A stretch of DNA of 64,000 nucleotides from Gracilaria domingensis. Lineage: Eukaryota > Rhodophyta > Florideophyceae > Gracilariales > Gracilariaceae. This document shows positions 8,327-16,930 of the stretch, one piece after another (position 1 is the first letter of the stretch; the number at the start of each line of letters is the position of its first letter). The translations under genes were made by a program, and so were the position numbers. Under the pieces are notes generated by a model. The model saw only the letters and a list, made by a program, of their open reading frames with translations. It ran no database searches and was not told where the DNA came from. The DNA is taken from positions 124,001 to 188,000 of the forward strand of contig VCMS01000055.1 in NCBI GenBank assembly GCA_022539475.1, written 5' to 3'.

Positions 8327-10207
8327 ATGGGTGTAAAGGCGGCTGTAGTTCATGATGCTCCTCGCCACGCAACGATCGTGCTCCGCACGAGGAGCAATAA
8401 CATCGCTGACCGCTATTCGGTTCTAGAAACCGTGGCATCCTTTATGCAGCATTGTGATTCCTTACGCGGTGTTGCGAAGACAGTGACGCAAGTCAGCGCT
8501 CTTTGGGGAGGTCCGCCGTACATTGATTACACTGTGGTTGGTTCTCGTTTTCGAGTGCTTCTAGTGTGGGACGAAGAGCCGACCGAATTTGATGTTTGCT
8601 ATGATGTACATAATGCGATGAAGCGCCTCGAAAGCGCGGTGCAGAACGTCGTGGACGCATTAGAAGCTCGCTCTGTGGAAGCAGTTGCTGCGGTGTACGA
8701 TGCAGCTGGACGCGTATTGCGTTCTGAGTTTTCACCAGATCTGGTCGAGGCAAAGTCGTCTCGAGCGAAGACGTTGTCTATCCCAGGATCAAGACGCTCA
8801 TCTGTTTCAACTGAACCGAAGAAGAGGAAGAGTTTGTTTGGTCGCATTGGTTCCGCGCTTAAGTCCTCATCTGATGCAACTAAGAAGCCTCTAAAGCACG
8901 AGCCACTATCCCCGTTGCCATCGGAGAAGGAGTCTAGCGTGGCCGCCTTTGGCTCGACCACAGCACTTGATAATGAAGTTGGTCACTTGGAATTATCAGA
9001 TGAGGTGTTTAAGTGGACGGAATTCGCTCCCCTTCAAAGCGATGAAAATGACTTGAACTGGTTCGTGGAACTTATTAAGGGAAATGAAGAGCAAGAAGTG
9101 CGTGCTGAACCCCCAAGACTTCGCACGAATATCTCCACGCCACTTACTATTTTCGCACCAGATGCTTCGGGTGTTGAAACTGGAGCTCTTTCACTGATAC
9201 CTCCGAAAGATAAAACAGGGACAACACCGATGCAAAGTACACTGCCTCACAATATTATTATAGAGTCGCCAGCTTCCATGGCTGCTGAAAGCGCTACGAC
9301 GGCTACGAGTAAGACAGCTTCTGTTGTCGTTCAAAGTGTAAATTCAACGCCTCAAATGATTCCTACAGGTGTGAGAGAGAATGCTGAATCAAAGGGCACG
9401 ATTGTCACTGCAACTGAAGAACGAAAAGTCGCAAGCAGGGATAGCAGGCTTGCGAACGGCAGTTTTTCTAAGAAACCCGACGATACAAAAGAAGATTTGG
9501 CGGTTGAATCGCTGGGTGCTCTAAAAGACGAAGCAGCCTCAACAAATGCATCAGCACAAGAAGAGCAGGATTCTGCAGTTCGCTCACGGATGAACGACTT
9601 TGCGCGCTCAATGCAATCTGGAGAATTCCCAACTGCACTGCGCCAGGTGACCGCCACACTGCAGTTTCTTTCTACTATTAACCCCCGCCGAGAACGTGAA
9701 ACTACAACCTGTGCGAATTACTATGTTGCGATGAAAATTCTTTCTCGCAACGCTGCACTTGAGCGCGAACTATCTGTTGTGCTTCCAAATTCGCCAGACG
9801 CAGTTCAACGACATGTCGAATGTGCACTGCTGACTATGTTTCTTGCCGAATTGAAACATTTGCTTCCTCGACACCGGATAGCTGCAATGCAGGTGGCCAT
9901 TGAGAAGAATGCTGTCGTTGGCAACTACGGGATGTGCGCAAGATGGTTGCGAGAACTTATCGAACGGGCACCGGAGCGCGCGAAAGCGGAGTTGCAAAAC
10001 AAGCTTTCAGTCTGTGCGCGAAACGGAGAAACGAACAAACACATGCCACCCACCAACCGAATTTGCTATTCTACGTTGCAAGTAGTGACTTCCCCATATG
10101 GTAAGTGCTCTGTTTGCGAGGCAGTGTTTCATGGATTTTCGTCTGGTGTCTCTCACGGGCAACTATGTGGTGTCTGTTTCGTAGGTATCGTCCATCGTAG
10201 AGTGTAA
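8327..10207 (+). CDS. Protein with alpha-COP-like C-terminal domain and no beta-propeller
   Basis: 626 residues from the first ATG (8327). Residues 1-130 form a compact, mixed alpha/beta-looking domain without a name I recognise (MGVKAAVVHD...; YIDYTVVGSRFRVLLVWDEE). Residues about 150-420 are low complexity, Ser/Thr/Glu-rich and basic in part, likely disordered. Residues about 425-626 resemble the C-terminal domain of coatomer alpha: a helical part with RHRIAAMQVAIEKNAVVGNY, then CARWLRELIERAP, KHMPPTNRICYSTLQVV, and a closing zinc ribbon CSVCEAVFHGF...GQLCGVC. Coatomer alpha uses this region to bind epsilon-COP. The WD40 propellers that precede it in coatomer are absent. A trafficking role is inference; the alternative is convergent helical and zinc-ribbon similarity. 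Confidence 0.65.
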   Translation: MGVKAAVVHDAPRHATIVLRTRSNNIADRYSVLETVASFMQHCDSLRGVAKTVTQVSALWGGPPYIDYTVVGSRFRVLLVWDEEPTEFDVCYDVHNAMKRLESAVQNVVDALEARSVEAVAAVYDAAGRVLRSEFSPDLVEAKSSRAKTLSIPGSRRSSVSTEPKKRKSLFGRIGSALKSSSDATKKPLKHEPLSPLPSEKESSVAAFGSTTALDNEVGHLELSDEVFKWTEFAPLQSDENDLNWFVELIKGNEEQEVRAEPPRLRTNISTPLTIFAPDASGVETGALSLIPPKDKTGTTPMQSTLPHNIIIESPASMAAESATTATSKTASVVVQSVNSTPQMIPTGVRENAESKGTIVTATEERKVASRDSRLANGSFSKKPDDTKEDLAVESLGALKDEAASTNASAQEEQDSAVRSRMNDFARSMQSGEFPTALRQVTATLQFLSTINPRRERETTTCANYYVAMKILSRNAALERELSVVLPNSPDAVQRHVECALLTMFLAELKHLLPRHRIAAMQVAIEKNAVVGNYGMCARWLRELIERAPERAKAELQNKLSVCARNGETNKHMPPTNRICYSTLQVVTSPYGKCSVCEAVFHGFSSGVSHGQLCGVCFVGIVHRRV

Positions 10208-10385
10208 GGACTATGTGATCGAGGCCACGTCCACGGCGACTGCAATTAGCTGCCACTAGTGAGTTGGTTTAACCTAATTCGAAGAGGCGCGAAGATCTTC
10301 ACTGCTCCCAGGCGATATTTGTGAATCGAAACTGCAAGCAGCTCCATAATCTTCAAGGGAGCCGCGCGTGCACCTGGTGTGTCCA

Positions 10386-12869
10386 ATGGGGCCTAGGAAA
10401 CATTCAAACCGCCCGGCTCTTGTTGCCTCTCACCCAAGGCATGCTTCTGTAAACGACGCGACCCGAGCTTACCTGGAGTATCCATCGGCAGACGACTCTG
10501 TCTTATCTCGCACACGCACAAGACCCCCTCGTACCTCAAAGTTCAGGGGATCACGTCCACGAGCACATGGCCGGAGTTCCGTGCTTCCTGGCTCGCAGTC
10601 AAAGCTCTTGCGACCATTAAGATCGTGCGTATCTCATCTTTCATCTGAAGCAAGTGAGGTGAGCGTTGGTCGACTCTGGGTTCGGATTCCACATAGATTG
10701 CGCCGTGTTTTGTTTATCGCGGGTTTCATCGTTGTCTACTACTATGTGTTCGCAAAGCATCACTACTATGACCGAGAGATATCAGATATTCATGCTGAAG
10801 TTGAAAAACTAGTTCAAGAAGCCTCAGAATCGGGATTTATGGGACGGCAGTTTGTTGAAGCCGATCTACCCCCTATCCTTCGAGAATCAGTAGTACTTCC
10901 AGTTCTTGGGAATCAGTACAATTCCTCCGAGGACAAGACTGCAACGAAATCCGGTTCAAGTACGAAAAAGGCGAAGCCGGATAAGGGCTCTGCTGATAAA
11001 AAGCTCTCCAAGCAGAAGGGATCAACTGAAGATGACAGTCTACCCTTGAAGAAGAAAAAGAAAAAAAAAAAGAAAGCCACGAAAGAAGCTGACGTAGAGC
11101 CTAAAGCAAAAAGTAAGGCTAAAGCTGGGGAAGATGAAGGCGAATCTAATCACGTCAGCGACACTCATGTGGAGCGGACGAAAATGAGCAGCAGAGAGAC
11201 CGTTCCAGCTTCATCGAAAGAGCAGAAGAACTCCGCATCACCTTCTCCGCTATTAGATAGCCCTATTGGCAAGGGAGCGGGTACATCAACTGAGTCAGAT
11301 TCAGGGCACGGCTCGCGGTCAACTTCGGTGTCCCCAGTTTCGCCATCCCCAAATGCAGCGAGAATTGAAACAATAGAGAATGGAGCTCAAGAGAATAGTA
11401 CGACTGATGTTGTAGCGACAGAGGTGGACGACTCTATCTTTGAAGATCTGTCTTTCGAGGACGTACCGAAGGGAATGATACCTGTTCTGAAATGGAAATA
11501 CGAAAAGGTGAAGGATCCTACTACTACGGAACAAATTTTCGGTATTGGCGATAGACTCGAGCACATCGGGGTCTATAAGCCCCTTTGTATTGATTCAAAC
11601 TCCAGCGATGCACTTGTGTTTGAGGGCGAAACAATCTGCAGTGGTTTTAACAGAACGGAAGGCTGGCTCATTCATTATTGTGCAGTCATGCGAGAAGCAT
11701 TGTACAAAGAAGACCTTCTTCAAGTCCAGGACGCAAAGAAAGAACTTACTTGGCTTCAAGAGAATGAAGCGGATATTCAATGGGTTGAAGGTGTCACCGT
11801 CTTACAAATATTAGAGAGAAACTGCGGCAATATAGCTCACTATGGGGGACGACTTCTCTTTCTTCAACATATCATAGAAAATATTGCGGCTTACGTATCT
11901 ATGCCAGCAAAAGTGGATCAAGTTCTCATTCTGCCTACTCATCATATCATGAAACGCTTTCTATACCCTCAAAACTATGAGTATTGGCATAAAACAATGC
12001 TGAGCGCCTTGTTGGCGCCATCGAAGCCCGGGGTTGGTACTCTTGGAAACTTTCTTTATCGGCTGTCGAAAGCAAAGGATTTGAAAGAACCGCTGGTGCA
12101 ACTGCTTCACAACTACTCTTTGGCAGGTAGTGAAAACCCGAACAAGAAGTATGTTTGCTTTCGGAAAGTAGTTATTCCAGGTTTTCTAAAAGGTCGCTTC
12201 TTTGTCAATGACATGGAGTATCCGTCAAAACGAATATCACTACAGAGCAGAACTGAAGGTGCTCCATCGGTACCAAGAGATAGTCTAAGAATGCGGGAGA
12301 GAGTGTCAGCCCTAATAAGACAAACTCCTGTACTAGAAAGAATGAGGAAGGTAATCGTTTTGTTGGATCGGAATGGCTCTCGGCGAGTGTTTGAGACAAA
12401 GACGAGGTCAAAGATGATCGACATGTTCACTTCCGTTGGCAAGGAAAAAGGATTTGCGTTCAAAATCGTTGACTTTTCCAAGAAACCTTTTGAGGAGCAG
12501 TATCAAATGGTCAGCGGATCAGCAATCGCGATTGGCATCCACGGTGCCAATTTGGTCAATACCATGTTCATGCCTCCACTTTCAGTTCTCATTGAACTGT
12601 TTCCCAATGGATTTTGGCACGCCATGTATGCCAACGGAGGAAATTCAGGTCTCAAATACTTTGGATACGAAATGAAAACTGGCCCACGTTACCCTGGTTT
12701 ATCGAAGTTTCGGTCGGTTGCTCAATGCATCAAATACGATAATGCTTGTAAGCTGCATTATCGAGATGCTTATGTGATTTCGACGGACGAAGATACTAAA
12801 GCTGTGGAATCCATACTAAGGTCCGCGATAGAGTGGTGCGAAAAAATAGGCTTCGAAACAAGTCCGTGA
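10386..12869 (+). CDS. GT61-type glycosyltransferase, type II membrane protein
   Basis: 827 residues from the first ATG at 10386 (the frame opens slightly earlier at a GTG). A basic cytosolic N-terminus of about 107 residues precedes one TM segment (VLFIAGFIVVYYYVFA, about 109-126), then a long charged stem with a run of nine or more lysines and Ser-rich blocks (about 180-330). The catalytic domain occupies about 370-820. Family 61 signatures: DMEYPSKRISLQSR region, VIVLLDRNGSRR, then FEEQYQMVSGSAIAIGIHGANLVNTMF and VLIELFPNGFW. Members act in the Golgi or ER on xylose, arabinose or O-GlcNAc linkages. Donor and acceptor cannot be read from sequence; red algal cell-wall galactan or glycoprotein decoration is a guess. 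A second GT61-type gene lies 4 kb downstream. Confidence 0.88.
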   Translation: MGPRKHSNRPALVASHPRHASVNDATRAYLEYPSADDSVLSRTRTRPPRTSKFRGSRPRAHGRSSVLPGSQSKLLRPLRSCVSHLSSEASEVSVGRLWVRIPHRLRRVLFIAGFIVVYYYVFAKHHYYDREISDIHAEVEKLVQEASESGFMGRQFVEADLPPILRESVVLPVLGNQYNSSEDKTATKSGSSTKKAKPDKGSADKKLSKQKGSTEDDSLPLKKKKKKKKKATKEADVEPKAKSKAKAGEDEGESNHVSDTHVERTKMSSRETVPASSKEQKNSASPSPLLDSPIGKGAGTSTESDSGHGSRSTSVSPVSPSPNAARIETIENGAQENSTTDVVATEVDDSIFEDLSFEDVPKGMIPVLKWKYEKVKDPTTTEQIFGIGDRLEHIGVYKPLCIDSNSSDALVFEGETICSGFNRTEGWLIHYCAVMREALYKEDLLQVQDAKKELTWLQENEADIQWVEGVTVLQILERNCGNIAHYGGRLLFLQHIIENIAAYVSMPAKVDQVLILPTHHIMKRFLYPQNYEYWHKTMLSALLAPSKPGVGTLGNFLYRLSKAKDLKEPLVQLLHNYSLAGSENPNKKYVCFRKVVIPGFLKGRFFVNDMEYPSKRISLQSRTEGAPSVPRDSLRMRERVSALIRQTPVLERMRKVIVLLDRNGSRRVFETKTRSKMIDMFTSVGKEKGFAFKIVDFSKKPFEEQYQMVSGSAIAIGIHGANLVNTMFMPPLSVLIELFPNGFWHAMYANGGNSGLKYFGYEMKTGPRYPGLSKFRSVAQCIKYDNACKLHYRDAYVISTDEDTKAVESILRSAIEWCEKIGFETSP

Positions 12870-13562
12870 GAAACCTCTTGAGAACAACAGCGTCATTCCT
12901 GACCTTCATGAAAACGATGTAGGATAGGGATGAAAAACACATCTTCTTTCTTCAATGACATCTCTCTCTCTGTTTATGGGTGTAACAGCCTAATTCCGGC
13001 GTGCTACAGATCGTTTCTGTTGAAAGAAACGTTCTCTCACTAGGAAGGCCAAAACCTTGGTGTCATGAATGTAATTCTTCTTCTTTGATTTCATAGGGGA
13101 TTTCATAGGAAAACAGTTTTTGACATCTAATTGGAGTAGATCAGAGTCTGAGTAGCTAGCTGACCCTGATATGCAGTTCTTGTCTTGTGCCGAGTTATTT
13201 CATATGTCATATATATGTAACCGTAGAAACGAAGAAAAGCGTCCTTCACAGTTCTCTTCATCGTGTCACAGGCTACTCCTCCTTCGACCTCAACCTTCCT
13301 CTCGCGGACTAGATGCAAGGGGAATCACATGAGAGATTGTGAACAACACTTTATGAAAACAACGATCGCCAGTTATTCACCAAGGTGACCTATTTCTGTT
13401 TCATTTAAATGTGCAAACAGCACTTGTCAAATGACAACTCTCTCTCTCACAAGAAGTGGTTCAGCGTACCGTTTTTGTGCTCGGCTCATTGTCACTTGCT
13501 TGCCAAGCTAGATGTTATCGCAAAAGCGCCGGATTACTTACAGCTGTATTGGCGAACTTTCA
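12870..13562. other. Intergenic region with an interspersed repeat copy
   Basis: About 690 bp. Holds one copy of a diverged repeat at about 12961-13056 (described separately) and otherwise no recognised element. Confidence 0.45.
12961..13056 (+). repeat. Diverged interspersed repeat, copy A
   Basis: Shares a run of blocks in the same order and spacing with 47881-47980: TCTCTCTCTC, TTTATGGG, a GTTTCTG block, CTCTCACT and AAGGCCAA. Both copies are in intergenic DNA downstream of a plus-strand gene. By eye similarity is moderate; it could be an old MITE or a 3'-flank element. The flanking sequences differ. Confidence 0.4.
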
Positions 13563-13886
13563 CTACTGACGCGGTAGTCCCCTGTCATCAACAGAGAAGC
13601 CAGGATTGTCTATTTCTGCGATTCGCCGCTTGATCTCTTCCATATTCTTTCGAATTTCGTCACACTTCCGGAAACCAAGATAGTAGTCAAAACCGCTCGC
13701 AGTGACGGCAGCAAAAACAAGCGGCGAATACGACTTTAGTCGCACAGATATTGGAATGCTCAAAAACACGGCGGGTATTGTTACTGACCATGACGAATCT
13801 AGGACACAGGCGGACATTTCCTTTTTAGAGCGAGAAAGTTGTTCTGAAAGCTCCTTACGCAAACCTGAGTCTTTTGATGTCTGCAT
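13563..13886 (-). CDS. Small putative membrane protein
   Basis: 107 residues, family not recognised. A charged N-terminus with a Cys (ACVLDSSW) is followed by two hydrophobic segments (VTIPAVFLSIPISVRL and YSPLVFAAVTASGFDYYLGF), then CDEIRKNMEEIKRRIAEIDN, a likely amphipathic helix. The arrangement Cys, hairpin of two short TMs, Cys recalls small inner-membrane organising proteins such as Mic10, but the Gly-rich GxGxGxG motifs of Mic10 are missing, so I do not assign it. Codon content and the coherent hydrophobicity pattern favour a real gene over chance. The opposite strand also has an open frame of similar length with no such structure. Confidence 0.6.
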   Translation of the reverse strand: MQTSKDSGLRKELSEQLSRSKKEMSACVLDSSWSVTIPAVFLSIPISVRLKSYSPLVFAAVTASGFDYYLGFRKCDEIRKNMEEIKRRIAEIDNPGFSVDDRGLPRQ

Positions 13887-14889
13887 CGTGAATTATGAGT
13901 GCAAGTGGGTCAGAGTAAAAGGACAAAACTTCATCAGTCGCTTGTGGCGAAATAGAATCAAAGGGAAATGTTGTGATTGTGCTTCACTCCGTCTTCAATA
14001 AATTTAACCGTGCCGGTTAAAACACACGGACGTTCACAAGAGATTGTGAAGGATAAACTGATCTTACGTTCTGTTCTTCGGATCATGTGGACGCATATAC
14101 CGTTGGTACTGCACCGTCAATAGCCCTCTACCTTCTCACTCCGAAGTTCTGAGATCCTGCACTGTGGATTCCAGTGTGGAAGTCTACAGTCTACACTAAA
14201 TTTAGTGACTAAAACAGTACTGTATGTTCAGCTGTGCCATCATTTCCACAATTTTTGAACTCCGCACAGATTTCAGTTTGATCTCAAGACCACCTTCCCC
14301 TGCAACTGCAACATATGCAGTGCAGATTCTGCACCAAACAATACCAAGGGCACTTGAGAAGCATTGGGCTGTATCATAGATGCAGTTGAGAGATATCAAC
14401 ATACCCACATATCATCTCTGAAAGAAGCCGTCGTCGTACTTTGTGAACATCTTCGTCCTTGACATTCACAGCCATACCTGTCTCACAACCGTGGGAATTA
14501 CAAATTATCTCGTGGACCAGATATTCGCAACGAGAACTCTGAATGACGCTCTTCTAGACAAGGTCAATAGTTCCTTGTCGAAACGGGAGTCAAGTTGAGT
14601 AAGTTACTACAAAGTGAATACTTTGGTTGAGATATCACGGTATTACATGGGTCACAGTCACTTTGAAGATTGACAAAGATTCCGACTAGTCAGGCTTTGG
14701 TAGACTTTTTCCATTCTGCTGGAGATGGACTGAGTATCTTGCCTGTAGTTTTCATATCGCAGTCGGAAAGCGCAGAAATCGCAAACTTTATTCTCACATA
14801 TGTTCCGTCCTGAAGCATCATTTCGGGGAGTCTCTGCGATTTGTTCTCGCGAACGACAAACTTCTTACCGTGAACAGAAAGAAAGATAG
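13887..14889. other. Intergenic region, no secure gene
   Basis: About 1 kb. A 106-codon minus-strand ORF (14690-15010) overlaps the start of the next gene and could not be confirmed. No repeats, RNA genes or conserved blocks recognised. Confidence 0.4.
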
Positions 14890-16146
14890 ATGTGGGGGAC
14901 TTTACGATATCCGGCGTTCGCATCATCGCTGGCGCCGTATTTTGTTCCTTGGAATAACAAGGGCCGACTCCAAAAATGCTCACGAAAGTTGTCGGTGAAT
15001 CAACAGCCAAGAGCTTTGCTCGTGGAATTCTCTCCTGGTGACTTCGAAATCCGCCGTCTGGTTGGTCAGCAAGGATACGCTACAATAACAGACTGGGAAT
15101 ACTACGTTCCAAAAGATCCTTTGGCACCGACGAGGACAATTGAATCTAATGAACCTTCTGTTCGCCTGTATGAGGCCGTAATAACTGTATCGCAGCCTAC
15201 CATGTTTAACACACGCGTTCTTCTCAAAGAATTTCTTACCGATGGTGTCGAACTTGGAGTAAACGAAGCAGAAGCGTATAAAACGCTTTACGAAGCTGAT
15301 GGTGGTCCGGCCGCAATTGACCCGGATATCGTACCGGTGGCTACACTTCTCGGTACTTTTATAACAGACGAATCCTTTGCAGACCAAAACTTTCGACAGG
15401 CTTGGCGAAGTCAATTTCCCAATGCGCCCAATGCCCCACGCGTAGGAGCTCCATTTCTAGTGTTCCGATGGGAAGGGCTGAAGACTGGGTTATCATGCGC
15501 TGCACCACGAAGAGATGCTGATGAGATTGGCAACAGGCTGTTTGACAACATTTTTCGACCGAATCTGTTGCGCAGGCAAGCCCTGTTCGTGCGGAGATTC
15601 ATGAAACTGAGTATTGAGGCCTTGTTATACGTACATGGGACCGGGGGAATAGTACACAGATCAATTGGCCTTGCGAGCATAATGGTAAATACTATCGAGT
15701 ACCGACTTGTGAGTTCATTGCAGGTGAAGTTTCGAGACTTTGGGTTCGCTCGACCTGTAAGTGAGCTAGTGACAGGGAAAAATCTGGAGCGCGCTAGAAG
15801 GGCAGGAGCCGTGACCCCCAGTGAGATTGCAGCGTACCATTTTGCTGAAGATATTTATGCTCTTGGGTACGCGTTCCTTGAACTCATCTTTTCTACATTT
15901 AGCGGAAAGCCGGTCACCCAGGACAGATTTAAGAAGCTCTTTGAAGATACTTTCGATCTTGATATAGTTCCTTTCCGTGAGTATTGCACACAAGATCCTG
16001 ATTGGTTAGCTGCCGTCGAATTCCTCGATGAAGAGAACGAAAGTGGATGGGATCTTGTGAAGAGAATGATCGGTGCTCGAAAGAGCTTCACTGACGTATC
16101 GTTGAAAGATATCAAACTGTGCCCCTTCTTAAAAGATGTGGCATAG
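14890..16146 (+). CDS. Plastid-type protein kinase-like protein (probable pseudokinase)
   Basis: 418 residues. A kinase fold is indicated by GQQGYAT as a degenerate glycine loop, RVLLKEF with the lysine of the VAIK strand, YVHGTGGIVHRSIGLASIMVN in place of HRDLKxxN (about residue 256), and VKFRDFGFAR for the DFG motif (about 282). The catalytic Asp of HRD is Ser while Asn and DFG are kept, so catalysis by the usual mechanism is unlikely. The helical C-lobe (EDIYALGYAFLELIF) is present. The N-terminus (MWGTLRYPAFASSLAPYFVPW, basic, with Phe) resembles a plastid transit peptide. A TAG stands directly before the ATG, so an upstream exon ending in tag cannot be excluded. Substrate or partner unknown. 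Confidence 0.72.
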   Translation: MWGTLRYPAFASSLAPYFVPWNNKGRLQKCSRKLSVNQQPRALLVEFSPGDFEIRRLVGQQGYATITDWEYYVPKDPLAPTRTIESNEPSVRLYEAVITVSQPTMFNTRVLLKEFLTDGVELGVNEAEAYKTLYEADGGPAAIDPDIVPVATLLGTFITDESFADQNFRQAWRSQFPNAPNAPRVGAPFLVFRWEGLKTGLSCAAPRRDADEIGNRLFDNIFRPNLLRRQALFVRRFMKLSIEALLYVHGTGGIVHRSIGLASIMVNTIEYRLVSSLQVKFRDFGFARPVSELVTGKNLERARRAGAVTPSEIAAYHFAEDIYALGYAFLELIFSTFSGKPVTQDRFKKLFEDTFDLDIVPFREYCTQDPDWLAAVEFLDEENESGWDLVKRMIGARKSFTDVSLKDIKLCPFLKDVA

Positions 16147-16930
16147 ATAAAGTTCTCGTTCAACGCAACAGAAATCCTCGCGAATGATTTGGATACGATA
16201 GAAGGCTAACGGGTGAACCGAAGCCTAGCTGACACAAAAAATTACGATCCCGCAGACAAAAGGGCTACTTCCTAAACGTTGAAGTCGCTTTCCTCTTCTT
16301 TTGGGGACAACGCCTAGTACTCGCTCGTCAACAACGAATCGTTAGCTAGTCGGGTGAATCAGAACTTTCCGATACAATGTACCTACACGTAGCCGTCAAA
16401 GCAAATCCATGTGCCTCCTAGAGTGAATCTGGTTGAGACCGTGAATCACAACTTCAGTTTCGATCTCGATTAGATATTAGCCAGCAGAACTAGTAGCGTG
16501 GCAATTAAGCATGAGAAAAGGAATTCTGGATTGCTCTCGAACGCGAGAAACGCACTAGAATAGAATTCATGAAGGAGAGGAAACTTGCTTGGAAACTTTT
16601 CGTGACTTTTCGCAATAAGCGACACCAGAGGATGTATAAGAAGAAGAGGAAAAACAAAAGGACGATGAAAGGCTAGCACGATGAAAGTCTAACCTTAGCT
16701 TTGGCTCGACTTTCATCAGTAGGAGCTACTTTTATGAAAGTAAGAAAAATATCGTTTCTACGTCATTTGCATAGGGGCAAGTAAGTCCGATGATAATACT
16801 TGTTGCTTTTCTACCTCCGCATTCAAAACTAGCTAATGAATATCCCTCTGTAACCTGGGAAGGACTCTCCAAGTGCTCTTTCTGGTGTGGTTCTTTGCTT
16901 TCTCGAAATAACACAAACTGAAACGCATCC
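16147..16930. other. Intergenic region, no gene seen
   Basis: About 780 bp between two plus-strand genes. Contains a purine-rich stretch at about 16540-16680 and no recognised coding or RNA feature. Confidence 0.45.

Noticed and set aside
11048-11078. Poly-lysine/poly-A tract in the first GT61 gene as a possible frameshift site
   Set aside because: The downstream catalytic domain is in the same frame as the N-terminus, so no recoding is needed; the run is part of a low-complexity stem.
14690-15010. A 106-codon minus-strand ORF with some protein-like character (FVVRENKSQRLPEMMLQDG)
   Set aside because: It overlaps the start of the pseudokinase gene on the other strand and matches no family; possibly a real C-terminal exon but not supportable.
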